A stretch of DNA of 64,000 bases from Holophagaceae bacterium. GTDB lineage: Bacteria > Acidobacteriota > Holophagae > Holophagales > Holophagaceae. Both the position numbers and the translations under genes were made by a program. Below, one piece after another: positions 52,562 through 62,274 of this stretch (the first letter of the stretch is position 1; each line of letters begins with the position of its first letter). Location of the stretch: contig JADKJH010000007.1 of assembly GCA_016722505.1 (NCBI GenBank), positions 62,001 to 126,000 on the forward strand. Direction: 5' to 3'. A model generated the notes under the pieces. The model saw nothing but the letters and a program-made list of their open reading frames with translations, was not told where the DNA came from and ran no database searches.

Positions 52562-52885
52562 GCCTCCCCCTGCAACCCGGGAGAACCTGCGACCGCGTCC
52601 TCCCGTCTGTTAAACCTAGGCCTTTCGGGGAGCTTCGGACTATCCAGGGGGTGGGTTGTGATCAATGGCAAAAACGATGGTTTCCCATCCCTGGGAATCC
52701 TCATCAGCCGGGAAACTTGTGCCCTTGCGCATCATTGGTCCCGGCGCCCTTTCCCCTCGGCGCTGCGGAACCTAAATTCTCTGAACCATAAGGCCCCATA
52801 TCACCCTGGGGATGGAAAATCGGATTCCTGAAACCCGGGTCTCAGGAATCCGGATTTCAGATGTTTTCTTAGCGCAAGGTACGCC
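52562..52885. other. 324-bp divergent gap and glgC leader hairpin
   Basis: No gene. The main feature is an 11-bp perfect stem, CGGATTCCTGA (52821-52831) / TCAGGAATCCG (52842-52852), just before glgC. An alternative pairing CTGAAA (52828-52833) with TTTCAG (52855-52860) is mutually exclusive with it. Could be a simple terminator-like block or a regulated leader. Confidence 0.55.
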
Positions 52886-54148
52886 ATGAGCCTTCAAGGT
52901 ACGCCTCTCTCGCCACGGCAGACCATCACGGTGATCTTGGCTGGGGGCCGGGGTAAAAGGCTGGAAGGCCTCACCGAGAGATACTCCAAGCCCGGCCTGG
53001 ACTTTGGCGGGCAGTTCAAGATCATAGATTTCACGCTTTCCAATTGTGTGAACTCGGGATTCCGGCGGGTGATGGTGCTGACCCAGTACAACGCCCACAG
53101 CTTGTTGGAGCACCTGCAATTGGGCTGGAGCTTCTTGAGCGCGCGGCTGAACGAATTCGTGCATGCCTATCCGGCGGAGCAGCGCTCAGGCTTGGAGAGC
53201 TGGTACCTGGGCACCGCTGACGCGGTGTTCAAGAACCTTCAGAACATCATGGCCCACAGCCCGCGCAACATCCTGGTGCTCGCCGGGGATCACGTGTACC
53301 TGATGGATTACAAGGTGTTCCTGCAGGACCATCTGGCGACCGAGGCTGATCTCAGCATCGCGTGCGTCGAGGTGCCCCGCGCCGAAGCGAAGGCCTATGG
53401 CGTCCTCCAGGTGGATGAAAAGGACCGCATCGTGGGTTTTGTCGAAAAGCCCAAAGATCCGCCCTGCATACCGGGCAAACCGGATCGCGCCTTGGCGAGC
53501 ATGGGGATCTACTTCTTCAACGCGGGTTTCCTCTACGACCAGTTGAAAAGGGACGCCAGCGATCTGGGATCCTCCCACGACTTTGGCCGGGATCTCATCC
53601 CCTATGTGGTGGGAAAGGGCGCCCGGGTGATGGCCCACCGGTTCGAGCAGAGTTGCGTGCATAGCGCTCCTGGGGCTGCGTACTGGAGGGATGTGGGCAC
53701 CTTGGATTCCTTTTGGGACGCCAACATGGATCTCACGTGCGCCAGGCCGCCCATGGATATCTACGATGAGGCCTGGCCCGTCCTCACCAACATGGAGCAG
53801 TTGCCGCCTACCAAGCTCATCCATAGCGAACTGGAGAGTTCCTCCACCAACCACGAAAGCGTGGTGGGGATCGGCTGCGTGGTGGAAGGCGCCCGCATCC
53901 TGGGCTCCCTGCTCTCGAACCGGGTCCAGATCCATGCCCATAGCCGGGTCGAGGAAACCGTCGTGCTTCCGGATGTGGACATCGGAGAGGGCTCGCGCCT
54001 GCGCCGCGCAATTCTCGCGAGGGGATGCCGGATCCCCAGGGGATTGGTGGTGGGCGAAGATCCCCGGGAGGATGCCCGCAGATTCATCGTGACCCCCGAA
54101 GGCATCACCCTGATCACACCCAAACTCTTGCAGCGAAATATGGGCTGA
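52886..54148 (+). CDS. glgC: Glucose-1-phosphate adenylyltransferase
   Basis: 420 residues, the normal size. ILAGGRGKRLEGLTERYSKP is the nucleotide-binding start, VLAGDHVYLMDY the metal-binding Asp, and FVEKPKDPP the sugar-phosphate Lys. The C-terminal part is a left-handed beta helix (VGIGCVVEGARILGSLLSNR). It makes ADP-glucose for glycogen. The weak ribosome site at 52886 lies near a leader hairpin. Confidence 0.95.
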   Translation: MSLQGTPLSPRQTITVILAGGRGKRLEGLTERYSKPGLDFGGQFKIIDFTLSNCVNSGFRRVMVLTQYNAHSLLEHLQLGWSFLSARLNEFVHAYPAEQRSGLESWYLGTADAVFKNLQNIMAHSPRNILVLAGDHVYLMDYKVFLQDHLATEADLSIACVEVPRAEAKAYGVLQVDEKDRIVGFVEKPKDPPCIPGKPDRALASMGIYFFNAGFLYDQLKRDASDLGSSHDFGRDLIPYVVGKGARVMAHRFEQSCVHSAPGAAYWRDVGTLDSFWDANMDLTCARPPMDIYDEAWPVLTNMEQLPPTKLIHSELESSSTNHESVVGIGCVVEGARILGSLLSNRVQIHAHSRVEETVVLPDVDIGEGSRLRRAILARGCRIPRGLVVGEDPREDARRFIVTPEGITLITPKLLQRNMG

Positions 54149-54202
54149 ACCATGGGGATCCGGCAGGCGGCGACGTTTGTCCTCCTGCTCCTCCCATGGT
54201 TC
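54147..54202. repeat. Inverted repeat between glgC and pgi
   Basis: GAACCATGGG (54147-54156) and CCCATGGTTC (54193-54202) form a perfect 10-bp stem with a 36-base loop, overlapping the glgC stop. An unusually good AAGGAGGT ribosome site for the next gene follows at 54210-54217. Confidence 0.6.
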
Positions 54203-54220
54203 GGACCTTAAGGAGGTCCC

Positions 54221-55414
54221 ATGAACCACGCTCGGCTTTGGTCAGACCTTGAAGCTCATTCCATGTCCGGATGGCTGCGGCTCATGGATCCGCCGCCGCG
54301 CTTCCCCGTGCTGGATCCCGATGCCAGGTTGCTGTGGTCCGGCATTGGAGGTTCGATGGGGGCCGCCAACGCCCTTGTGCAGGCCTTGGGGAATGCGCGC
54401 CAGCGCCTGGATTTCATTCCTTTGGTGGGGCCGGAGCCAGAACCAAGATCGCTGAGGTATTCAGACCAGCTCGTCTTCGCCTCCAGGAGCGGACGCACCC
54501 TGGAAACCTGGGCCTTGATCTCGCATCTCCGCTCGAAGCCGGATTGGGGGCGATGGAAGAATCCTCCCTTCGTCCTTACCCAGGACGATGGCAATCCGCT
54601 GGCCCGGATGGCCCGGGCAGAAGCCTGGCATCTGCTGCAGCTGCCCAGCAATGTGGGGGGCCGCTATTCCGCCTTCACGCCCATCGGGACGCTGCCCCTC
54701 ACCTGGATGGGGAGTGACATCGCCAGCTACCTCAGGGGGGCCCGGCGCGTGGTGCAGGAGACCCAGGACGGGCATGGCCCTTGGGGTTCCAGGGTTTGGA
54801 TGGCCGTGGACCAGCTCTTGGAGGGGTACCACCGGAACATCAAGACCTGGGTCCTGATGCCCTACTGCAACCAACTTCGGGGCCTGGGCGCCTGGTGGGT
54901 GCAATTGGTGGCCGAAAGCCTGGGCAAGATCGCGAAGGATGGCGCGCGGGTGGGCCTCACCCCCATTCAGGCCCTGGGGCCCCAGGATCAGCACTCGCAG
55001 TTGCAGCGATGGATCGCGGGCCCGAGGGATGTGGGCGTCTTCCTGCTCACCTTGGGCGGCCCCCCGGATGAGGGATACCTGGCGCCTCCGCGTCTTTGCC
55101 CCTTCCCTGGGCTAGGGCGCTGGAAGCCCTCCCAGATCTTGGAAGCCGAGGCCGAAGGCACCCAGCATTCCCTGGTGGATGCAGGCCTGCCGGTGGTCTG
55201 GTGGCAGCTGGATAGCACCGCCAATGAATCCAATCTCGGCTGCCTCTTCATGGCGTGGCAGTTGATCGTAGCCCTTACTGGCCTAGCCCTGGGCGTGAAT
55301 CCCTTCGACCAGCCCGCCGTGGAAGCCAGCAAACATTGGACCGACGCCCTCTTGGGCCTGGGCTCCAAATCCGAAGGAGAGCTCGTCGAAGTGGAAAGGA
55401 CCGTCGCCCGGTAG
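54221..55414 (+). CDS. pgi: Glucose-6-phosphate isomerase-like protein
   Basis: 397 residues, shorter than E. coli Pgi (549) but close to the compact bacterial form. LWSGIGGSMGAANAL is the SIS-type phosphate loop, FASRSGRTLETW the second loop, SNVGGRYSAFTPIGTLP and ALGPQDQHSQLQRW carry Glu/Gln/His active-site positions, and VNPFDQPAVEASK the last motif. Interconverts glucose- and fructose-6-phosphate, feeding glgC. Divergent in the N-terminal third, so a related SIS isomerase is possible. Confidence 0.8.
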   Translation: MNHARLWSDLEAHSMSGWLRLMDPPPRFPVLDPDARLLWSGIGGSMGAANALVQALGNARQRLDFIPLVGPEPEPRSLRYSDQLVFASRSGRTLETWALISHLRSKPDWGRWKNPPFVLTQDDGNPLARMARAEAWHLLQLPSNVGGRYSAFTPIGTLPLTWMGSDIASYLRGARRVVQETQDGHGPWGSRVWMAVDQLLEGYHRNIKTWVLMPYCNQLRGLGAWWVQLVAESLGKIAKDGARVGLTPIQALGPQDQHSQLQRWIAGPRDVGVFLLTLGGPPDEGYLAPPRLCPFPGLGRWKPSQILEAEAEGTQHSLVDAGLPVVWWQLDSTANESNLGCLFMAWQLIVALTGLALGVNPFDQPAVEASKHWTDALLGLGSKSEGELVEVERTVAR

Positions 55415-55437
55415 GGCGCTGAATTGATTTGGAAAGG

Positions 55438-56574
55438 TCAATCCCCGAAGACTTTCTGGATGTGTTCCACGTCTTCGCGGTGCTGGATCATGGCGTTGAT
55501 GCAGTCGCGGTCCAGGGTGGTCTCCCGCTGTTCGATCAAGTAGGCGAAGGCGTCATCGTTGCTCCAGGCTGGCTTGTAGGGCCGTTCGCTGGTGAGCGCG
55601 TCGAACACGTCGGCCACCGCGATGATCCTGGCCGCGATGGGGATTTCATCTCCGTGGAGGCTTTTTGGATACCCGCTTCCATCCATGGCTTCGTGATGCA
55701 GTTCGGTCACGGATTGGAGGATGCCCTTCTGCTCCAGGGATTCCAATCCGAAAGTCTTCGTGATTTCATCCACCAGGTGCCGCCCAAGCGTGGTGTGGGT
55801 GCGCATCAGGGCTTGTTCTTCCGGTTCCAGTTTGCCGACCTTCATCAGCACCCGGTCCGGGATGCCGATCTTGCCGATGTCGTGGAGCGGGGCGAACTGG
55901 AAGATCTGCTCCACCAACTCGTCGTTGAATTCGTAGATCCCCAGATCATTCAGGTGGCGAGCGATGATCCTGGCGAAATGGGCCATCCGATCCAGGTGTC
56001 CCCCCAGCTCGGGATCGCGTTGGTGGATCATCTGAATGGCTGTCCGCAGCGATGCCATGAGCACTCGGAATTTACTTCGCTCTTCAGAGACCATGTGGCC
56101 GATGAGGTGGCCGAAGAGGTCCAGGTCCTTCAGCACATCTGCGGTGAAACAATCGGTCTCGGGAGAATTGAAGAAGACGATGGCCTCCAGCCGGGACTCC
56201 TGGAAGATGGGCAGGGCGTAGCTCGCCCGGTATCCTTGCTCCCAGATCCGTTGCGTATGAACGTGCGCTCCATCCCGGAAGATGGATAGGTCGTTCACCA
56301 CCCTGGGGCTTCGCAGCTGGATCGCCTCCTGGAGCGAAGGTGATTCTGTTACAGATGCCTCGTAGTTGGACAGGGGATTTCCGGTGCCGCTGCTGTGCAG
56401 GAAGGTCTTCAAAATCTGGGTGCCTTCGTCCATGAGCGCCACGGCTACCCGGGTCACGAACGGATAGCGAGCCTGGATGACTCGGTGCACCTCCTGGACA
56501 CGCTTCCGGAGGGGTTGGGCATCGCCCATGCGCGCTAGTTCGTCCTGATGTTGAAAGACCGTATCGGCAAGCAT
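55438..56574 (-). CDS. GAF/HD-GYP c-di-GMP phosphodiesterase
   Basis: 378 residues. GAF-like domain about 25-170 (VALMDEGTQILKTFL; SYALPIFQESRLEAIVFF), then HD-GYP: H-F-A-R-I-I-A-R-H-L, HDIGKIGIPD near residue 226, and HHEAMDGSGYP, a complete catalytic set. Hydrolyses c-di-GMP to pGpG or GMP. Converges on pgi, with the GGDEF protein 4.5 kb away. Confidence 0.92.
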   Translation of the reverse strand: MLADTVFQHQDELARMGDAQPLRKRVQEVHRVIQARYPFVTRVAVALMDEGTQILKTFLHSSGTGNPLSNYEASVTESPSLQEAIQLRSPRVVNDLSIFRDGAHVHTQRIWEQGYRASYALPIFQESRLEAIVFFNSPETDCFTADVLKDLDLFGHLIGHMVSEERSKFRVLMASLRTAIQMIHQRDPELGGHLDRMAHFARIIARHLNDLGIYEFNDELVEQIFQFAPLHDIGKIGIPDRVLMKVGKLEPEEQALMRTHTTLGRHLVDEITKTFGLESLEQKGILQSVTELHHEAMDGSGYPKSLHGDEIPIAARIIAVADVFDALTSERPYKPAWSNDDAFAYLIEQRETTLDRDCINAMIQHREDVEHIQKVFGD

Positions 56575-56829
56575 CTTCGCACTCCATCAAGAATGCATTT
56601 CACGGTATGGGCGCCCGGCAGGAGGACATGAGAGCTCCAGGCCGGTGGGATTCCTGGGAGACGTCCAGGTGGAACCCAACTTTCATTTTCTCTTGGGCCT
56701 CCTTGAGGAGCATGGACCAAGTATAGGTGCGCCTCGGAGCTTGGGATCCGTGCCTAATGTCAACTTCTCCCAGGCCGGGAGCCACGCATGGGCTTAAGCT
56801 TCCGATACTGAATCCCATCGGAGGCCTGC

Positions 56830-59800
56830 TTGCTCCGTCCCATCATGGAACCCGCTCCTGGCACCCATTCGGTGCGGTACGTGGGGGACCGCCTGCAGGT
56901 GCGCTTGGCTCATCCCAACGTGGGAAATCCGGGTTGGAAGGCATTCCTGCGCACCAACCTCACCCGGGCGGCATGCGCCCGGGAAGAAATGATCGCCTTG
57001 GCCGGTGTCGTGTCCCGGGAGCCGCGCACCTTCGCGGGCGCTTCCTGGAGGGATATTCCTTTGAGGGAAAAGGACGGGGCGTGGCTCCTGGACCTTCCTC
57101 TGACCGAGGTTGGCCATTTCCGGGCCAAGGCGTATTGCGTGGACCCGGACGGACATCAGCACTGGCCTGAAGGAAGCGATTTTGGACTTTCTGTGAACCC
57201 CGACAAACTGCGCAGCGCCAACCTGATCTATTGCGCATTTCCGCGGCTTTTCGGAGTGGACGCCTCTCGTGGACCAACCGTGGAGGTTGCTTCTGAGCTT
57301 CTGGAACGGGAAGCCTGGACCGCGATTCCTCCATCGGGAAAACTGCGGGATCTCACCGCGCAGGTGCCACATATTTTCGATCACCTTGGCTGCCGCATCC
57401 TGCATCTGCTGCCCCTGGCCCCCACACCCACCACCTATGCGCGATTCGGGCAATTCGGGAGCCCCTACGCCGGTTTGGACCTGACCGCCATTGATCCAGC
57501 TCTGGTCGTTTTTGATGGACATACCACCGCCGAGGACCAGTTCCAGGAATTGGCAGATGCGGTGCATGCCCGCGGCGGCATGGTCTTCCTGGACCTGGTG
57601 GTCCATCACACGGGTTGGGGCTCACGGTTGATGGAGCAGCATCCGGGCTGGTTCCGGCGCGAAGCCAGCGGACGCTTCCAGAACCCGGGGGCTTGGGACG
57701 TGGTTTGGGCCGACTTGGTGGAGCTGGAGGATAGCCATCCTCATCTGTGGGACCTGCTGGCGGAAGCGCTCCTTGTGTGGTGCAGACGCGGGGTAGATGG
57801 CTTCCGCTGCGATGCGGGCTACATGGTTCCCATGGGCGCCTGGCAGTACATCCAGGCGCGCGTGCGGCAGCTTTTTCCAGATTCTGTTTTCCTGCTGGAA
57901 GGCCTCGGGGGCGCGTGGGAGATCACCGAAAATCTTCTCAGCGAAGGGGGCATGCAGTGGGCCTATTCAGAACTTTTCCAGAACTACGATGGGCAGCAGG
58001 TTTCCGCCTATCTCGACCATGCGCTCCGGCAATCAGCGCGCGTAGGCCCGCTGGTGCATTACAGCGAGACCCATGACAATCCCCGCCTGGCCATGAAGGG
58101 CGCCACGTGGTCCCTGATGCGGAACCGGCTGTGCGCCTTGACCAGCGGGTGTGGCGCCTTCGGGTACACCTGCGGGGTGGAGTGGCTGGCGGAAGAGCGG
58201 ATTGATGTCCATGGCCGTTGCGATCTGGCCTGGGGCCGCGTGCCCAACCTTGTGGCAGAGTTGGCTGAATTGGCGAACTTGTTGGCAGAACATCCCTGTT
58301 TTTTCGATGGTGCGATTATTCGGCGCTTGAGCCCGGAAGGATCGCCCGTGCTGGCTCTGGAACGGATCTCCCAGGAGGGAGCGGATCGCTGCCTGGTGGT
58401 GGTGAACCTGGATCCGGACCAGCCTGGTTCTCTGGTGTTGCCCCATCAGGATGGGATCCAGCTCTGCGAATGCACAGTGGATTTGCTGGGACAATCCATG
58501 CCCGCTAGGCATTCCCTGAAGGATGGCTGCCAGGTGGATCTAGGCCCTGGCGCTGCCTATTGCCTGGCTGGATCAAGAAAACCAAATGGCCTGGCTGGAG
58601 AGGCCTACCGTAACGCGCGATCCCAAGCCGCCTGGGCATTGCAGCAGCTGGCGGCCGCTTTTCCTTCGCATTCCATGGGGCCTTGCGACTGGCGCGCCCT
58701 TGGCGCCTTGGCTGCCCAGGATCCTTTGGCCTTCCTTGGCGCCATGGGCAGAGTGAAGGCAGCGGATCTGGAGATGGATCCGGTGGGAACCTTGGAACGA
58801 GCCATGGATTCGGGCTATTTTCCCACGGTCCAGCTTTGGGAAGCCTGCGACTTGAGCCGAGTGATGCCGGTCCCGCCCGGCCACTGGCTGCTTTTCCGGA
58901 ATCCCGAACCATTCAGGCTTCGCGTGCAATGCGGAGGAATCGAGTGGCACACCCAGTCCATCCCGGTGCCCGGCGGACACATTGCCGCATATCCACCACG
59001 ACCTGGCCTCCGGGAGGAAGACGCCCACGTGGAATTTCTCCGCCTGCTGGAACCGTTTCGAAGAGAGCAAGGCAAGCTCCGGTTCCTGGGGGCTGAATCG
59101 CCCAAACCGTCCCTGGCGAGGGAAGGCCTTGTGCTCCTCACCAATGGTCGAGGGGCCATGGCTCGCATTCCGGCCAACCTGGGGCAAGTCGCCTCCAAGT
59201 ATGACTGTCTCCTGGGGGCCAACCTGGATCCCCAGAACCCCTGCGATCGGCATGTACTGGTCAAACGGGTCCGGGTCTGGGTGAATGTGGATGGGTTTCT
59301 CACGACTCTGGATGCGGTCTCGCTGGAATCTGTGATACCAGGCCCGCCCGCCACATGGACCTTCCTGGTGAATGCGGGGGATGGACGCCGCTTGCACCTC
59401 TGGCTGGAAGCGGACATGGTCCAGGGCCGCAACGCTGTGCTGCTTCGCTTCGGGCGGCCAAAAACGGGCGAAATCCTTTTAGACGCCCACGTGAGCATAA
59501 ACGTGCGGTTGGATTTGGAGGACCGCTCCTTTCACCAGGAAACCGAGGCGTCAGAAACCTTGGACCGGCATTGGAACGCCAACACCAAGGCCATGGAGGA
59601 CCGTCCAGGTTTCATGTTCGAGCCCGCGCCGGACCGGCATCTTAGGGCTTGGGCGAGCGGCGGCGCCTACCATCCGGGGCCCGAGTGGAGTTGCGGCGTG
59701 GCGCACCCCCTGGAGGGCGAGCGAGGCCAGCGGGATCACGGAGATGCCTGGAGCCCAGGGTGGTTTGAATTGCCCCTGGAGTCGGGAAAAGCAAAAACCC

Positions 59801-61068
59801 TGACGCTTTGCGCGGAGTTGGAAGATCCGCCAACACCGGCACGGGTGCATTCATCCCAGGAAAGCTTCGAGGGACAATTGCGCCGAGCCACTCGCGCTTT
59901 CCTTGCTTCGCGCGGGGAAGGGCGGACCATCATCGCCGGTTTTCCATGGTTCCTGGATTGGGGCCGGGATGCAGCGGTGGCGGTGCGGGGCCTGGTGGCC
60001 GGAGGCATGATTTCCGAGGCTCGCGCGGTTCTGCTGACGCTTGGCGGAGAGGAGCTGCGGGGCAGCCTGCCCAATCGCCTGGGACCAGGCGGGGACCGCG
60101 TCACGTCGGATGCGCCCCTTTGGTTCGCGTTGGCTTGTGAGGAAACCGCAGAAGCATTCGGACAGGGGTTTTACGAAACGTTGTTCCCGGACGGAAGGAC
60201 GCTTCGGGATGTCCTTCTATCCCTGGGGCGCCATCACATTTCGGGGACCGAAGCGGGTGTGCGCATGGATCCGGAATCGGGTCTCGTCTTCAGTCCAGCC
60301 CGCCATACGTGGATGGATACGGGCTACCCGGACTGCACACCCAGGGAAGGATATCCCATCGAAATCCAGATCCTCTGGATCCGGCTCCTGCGCCAGCTCG
60401 CCCACCTGGATGAGCCTGGTGAAGCCGGAAACTGGGAGACCTTGGCCGGACGTGCCCAAGGAAATCTCGAGCGTTTTTGGATGGAGGATGCGGGCTGGTT
60501 CGCTGACGTGCTGGAAGCGCCGGAGGGCGTTCCCGCCGCCAACGCCATTCGCGATCCGCGCTTGCGTCCCAACCAGCTGTTGGCCATCACTTTGGGCTGC
60601 GTTGGCGGCGCCCGGGCCCGCCGGATGGTGGATGCGGCCACGCGCCATCTTTTAGTGCCAGGCGCGATGCGAAGTTTGGCGCCGCTGCCCGCAGACCCGC
60701 CACGCCCGCTCCGTGCTGCGGATGGAATGCTGCTCAATGATCCACGGCATCCCTACTGGGGCCATTATCAAGGGGATGAGGACACTCGGCGCAAACCCGC
60801 CTATCACAACGGGACCGCATGGGTCTGGTGGCTGCCGATCTATTGCGAAGCACTGGCGCAGGCTTGGAATTTCGATCCGCTGGCGGTCCAGGCGGCCAGA
60901 GCCCAGCTCAGCGGCCTTGGCCGGTTGTTGGGAGAAGGCTGCCTGGGACATCTGCCAGAGATCCTGGATGGCGATGCCCCCCATCGGGCCAGAGGTTGTG
61001 ATGCCCAGGCGTGGAGTGCCGCTGAGGCACTGCGGGTGTGGGTGCGGTTGGAGCAGCCGCCTTCCTGA
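56830..61068 (+). CDS. Fused alpha-amylase-like + amylo-alpha-1,6-glucosidase (glycogen debranching)
   Basis: 1412 residues from TTG 56830, which has GGAGG five bases upstream; an ATG at 56845 lacks such a site. Residues about 130-590 form a GH13-like barrel: FLDLVVHH (region I), FRCDAGYM with the nucleophile Asp near 327, LLEGLGG with Glu near 356, and YSETHDN with His-Asp near 415. Residues 1000-1400 form a GDE_C domain (GFPWFLDWGRDAAVAVRGLV; GYPIEIQILW). The order resembles eukaryotic debranching enzyme, which has both 4-alpha-glucanotransferase and glucosidase sites. Likely cytoplasmic glycogen breakdown. Confidence 0.88.
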   Translation: MLRPIMEPAPGTHSVRYVGDRLQVRLAHPNVGNPGWKAFLRTNLTRAACAREEMIALAGVVSREPRTFAGASWRDIPLREKDGAWLLDLPLTEVGHFRAKAYCVDPDGHQHWPEGSDFGLSVNPDKLRSANLIYCAFPRLFGVDASRGPTVEVASELLEREAWTAIPPSGKLRDLTAQVPHIFDHLGCRILHLLPLAPTPTTYARFGQFGSPYAGLDLTAIDPALVVFDGHTTAEDQFQELADAVHARGGMVFLDLVVHHTGWGSRLMEQHPGWFRREASGRFQNPGAWDVVWADLVELEDSHPHLWDLLAEALLVWCRRGVDGFRCDAGYMVPMGAWQYIQARVRQLFPDSVFLLEGLGGAWEITENLLSEGGMQWAYSELFQNYDGQQVSAYLDHALRQSARVGPLVHYSETHDNPRLAMKGATWSLMRNRLCALTSGCGAFGYTCGVEWLAEERIDVHGRCDLAWGRVPNLVAELAELANLLAEHPCFFDGAIIRRLSPEGSPVLALERISQEGADRCLVVVNLDPDQPGSLVLPHQDGIQLCECTVDLLGQSMPARHSLKDGCQVDLGPGAAYCLAGSRKPNGLAGEAYRNARSQAAWALQQLAAAFPSHSMGPCDWRALGALAAQDPLAFLGAMGRVKAADLEMDPVGTLERAMDSGYFPTVQLWEACDLSRVMPVPPGHWLLFRNPEPFRLRVQCGGIEWHTQSIPVPGGHIAAYPPRPGLREEDAHVEFLRLLEPFRREQGKLRFLGAESPKPSLAREGLVLLTNGRGAMARIPANLGQVASKYDCLLGANLDPQNPCDRHVLVKRVRVWVNVDGFLTTLDAVSLESVIPGPPATWTFLVNAGDGRRLHLWLEADMVQGRNAVLLRFGRPKTGEILLDAHVSINVRLDLEDRSFHQETEASETLDRHWNANTKAMEDRPGFMFEPAPDRHLRAWASGGAYHPGPEWSCGVAHPLEGERGQRDHGDAWSPGWFELPLESGKAKTLTLCAELEDPPTPARVHSSQESFEGQLRRATRAFLASRGEGRTIIAGFPWFLDWGRDAAVAVRGLVAGGMISEARAVLLTLGGEELRGSLPNRLGPGGDRVTSDAPLWFALACEETAEAFGQGFYETLFPDGRTLRDVLLSLGRHHISGTEAGVRMDPESGLVFSPARHTWMDTGYPDCTPREGYPIEIQILWIRLLRQLAHLDEPGEAGNWETLAGRAQGNLERFWMEDAGWFADVLEAPEGVPAANAIRDPRLRPNQLLAITLGCVGGARARRMVDAATRHLLVPGAMRSLAPLPADPPRPLRAADGMLLNDPRHPYWGHYQGDEDTRRKPAYHNGTAWVWWLPIYCEALAQAWNFDPLAVQAARAQLSGLGRLLGEGCLGHLPEILDGDAPHRARGCDAQAWSAAEALRVWVRLEQPPS

Positions 61069-61077
61069 AGGGGAGCG

Positions 61078-62238
61078 ATGATGAAACAGCCACTCCGTCC
61101 TGAAGCTAACTTCTGGTTCCTGACTCCGCTGCGCATAAGCTTGGCCCTGGCGCTGATCGCCATTTGCGGCGTGGGCATATGGGACTGGTTGATCGGCCTT
61201 GCACCGCGCACCTACAGTTTCCATTTTGCCTTTGCCCAGGATCTCCTGTTCGTTCTCGCCATGGCTTTGCTGGTGTACTACTTTGTTGCCCGCGAACAGA
61301 GGATTCTCAGGGGCTCCTATGCCGCCCTGGAAGAAGAGCGGATCTTCATCCACGCGCTGGTTCAGAGCCTCTCTGAAGGCATCGTTGCCACCGACGCCCA
61401 GGGCAACATCACAGTCGTGAACCGGGCCGCCCACCATATGGCCGAAGCGCCAGAGCTTCTGGTCAGCCCTTCCGCCGCACATTCTATTTTCCGTTCATCA
61501 GGCGGCATCTACCTACAGTTGGAACAGAGTCCGATCCACCGGTCCTTGCGTGGGGAAACCGTGCACAACTTGGAACTGGAGATGCGCACCACCGAGGGAG
61601 CCATGCGGTCCGTCTTAGCCAATGCCAGCCCCATCAAGGCCAGGGATGGAACCCTCGGGGGCGCTGTGATGGCGCTGCTGGATGTGACCGAATCGCGTAG
61701 GTACGCCCATCAAGCCATGCATGACGCGTTGACTGGGTTGCCCAACCGGGTTCTATTCATGGATCGCTTGGACCAGGCCCTTAAAGCGCGGAGCCGCAAA
61801 CCTTTTCTCTTGGCGGTCCTCTTCTTGGATCTGGACGATTTCAAGCCCGTCAATGATGTGTTGGGACACTCCGCTGGCGATACGCTGCTTCGGGCCGTGG
61901 CCGAAAGAATGCAAGGCTGCCTGCGGCCCGGGGACACCCTGGCGCGCTTCGGCGGTGATGAATTTGTCTTCCTCCTGGACGACCTGGATGATTCAGGCGA
62001 AGCCGAAAAGGTGGCCACGCGCATCATCGAACTTTTAGAGCGGCCCTTCCAAGTGAACGATTCGAAAGTTTCCATCAGCGGCTGCATCGGCGGGGTGCTT
62101 CCCGCACCCGGCGCGACCGCTCAGGCCATCGTGGATCGGGCCGATGCGGCCATGTACCAAGCCAAGGGACAGGGCCGCGGGCATTTTTTGATGATCTTTC
62201 CCGAGTCTCCAGATACGGATTTGACCAAAGGCAGGTGA
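61078..62238 (+). CDS. PAS-GGDEF diguanylate cyclase with membrane anchor
   Basis: 386 residues. Two N-terminal helices (LRISLALALIAICGVGIWDW; LFVLAMALLVYYFV), a PAS domain (about 85-205, SEGIVATDAQGNITVVNRAA) and GGDEF: LTGLPNRVLF, FLDLDDFKPVND, active site GGDEF near 291. An I-site RPGD lies five residues before it, implying product feedback. Makes c-di-GMP. Starts 9 bp after the debranching gene. Confidence 0.92.
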   Translation: MMKQPLRPEANFWFLTPLRISLALALIAICGVGIWDWLIGLAPRTYSFHFAFAQDLLFVLAMALLVYYFVAREQRILRGSYAALEEERIFIHALVQSLSEGIVATDAQGNITVVNRAAHHMAEAPELLVSPSAAHSIFRSSGGIYLQLEQSPIHRSLRGETVHNLELEMRTTEGAMRSVLANASPIKARDGTLGGAVMALLDVTESRRYAHQAMHDALTGLPNRVLFMDRLDQALKARSRKPFLLAVLFLDLDDFKPVNDVLGHSAGDTLLRAVAERMQGCLRPGDTLARFGGDEFVFLLDDLDDSGEAEKVATRIIELLERPFQVNDSKVSISGCIGGVLPAPGATAQAIVDRADAAMYQAKGQGRGHFLMIFPESPDTDLTKGR

Positions 62239-62274
62239 AATACGCTCGGAGGCACCTCCCCCTGATCATTCGAA

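Noticed and set aside
50918..52831. A 637-codon plus-strand frame across arcC, YtxH and DUF948 genes
   Set aside because: It runs antisense through three recognisable genes and has no coherent domain.
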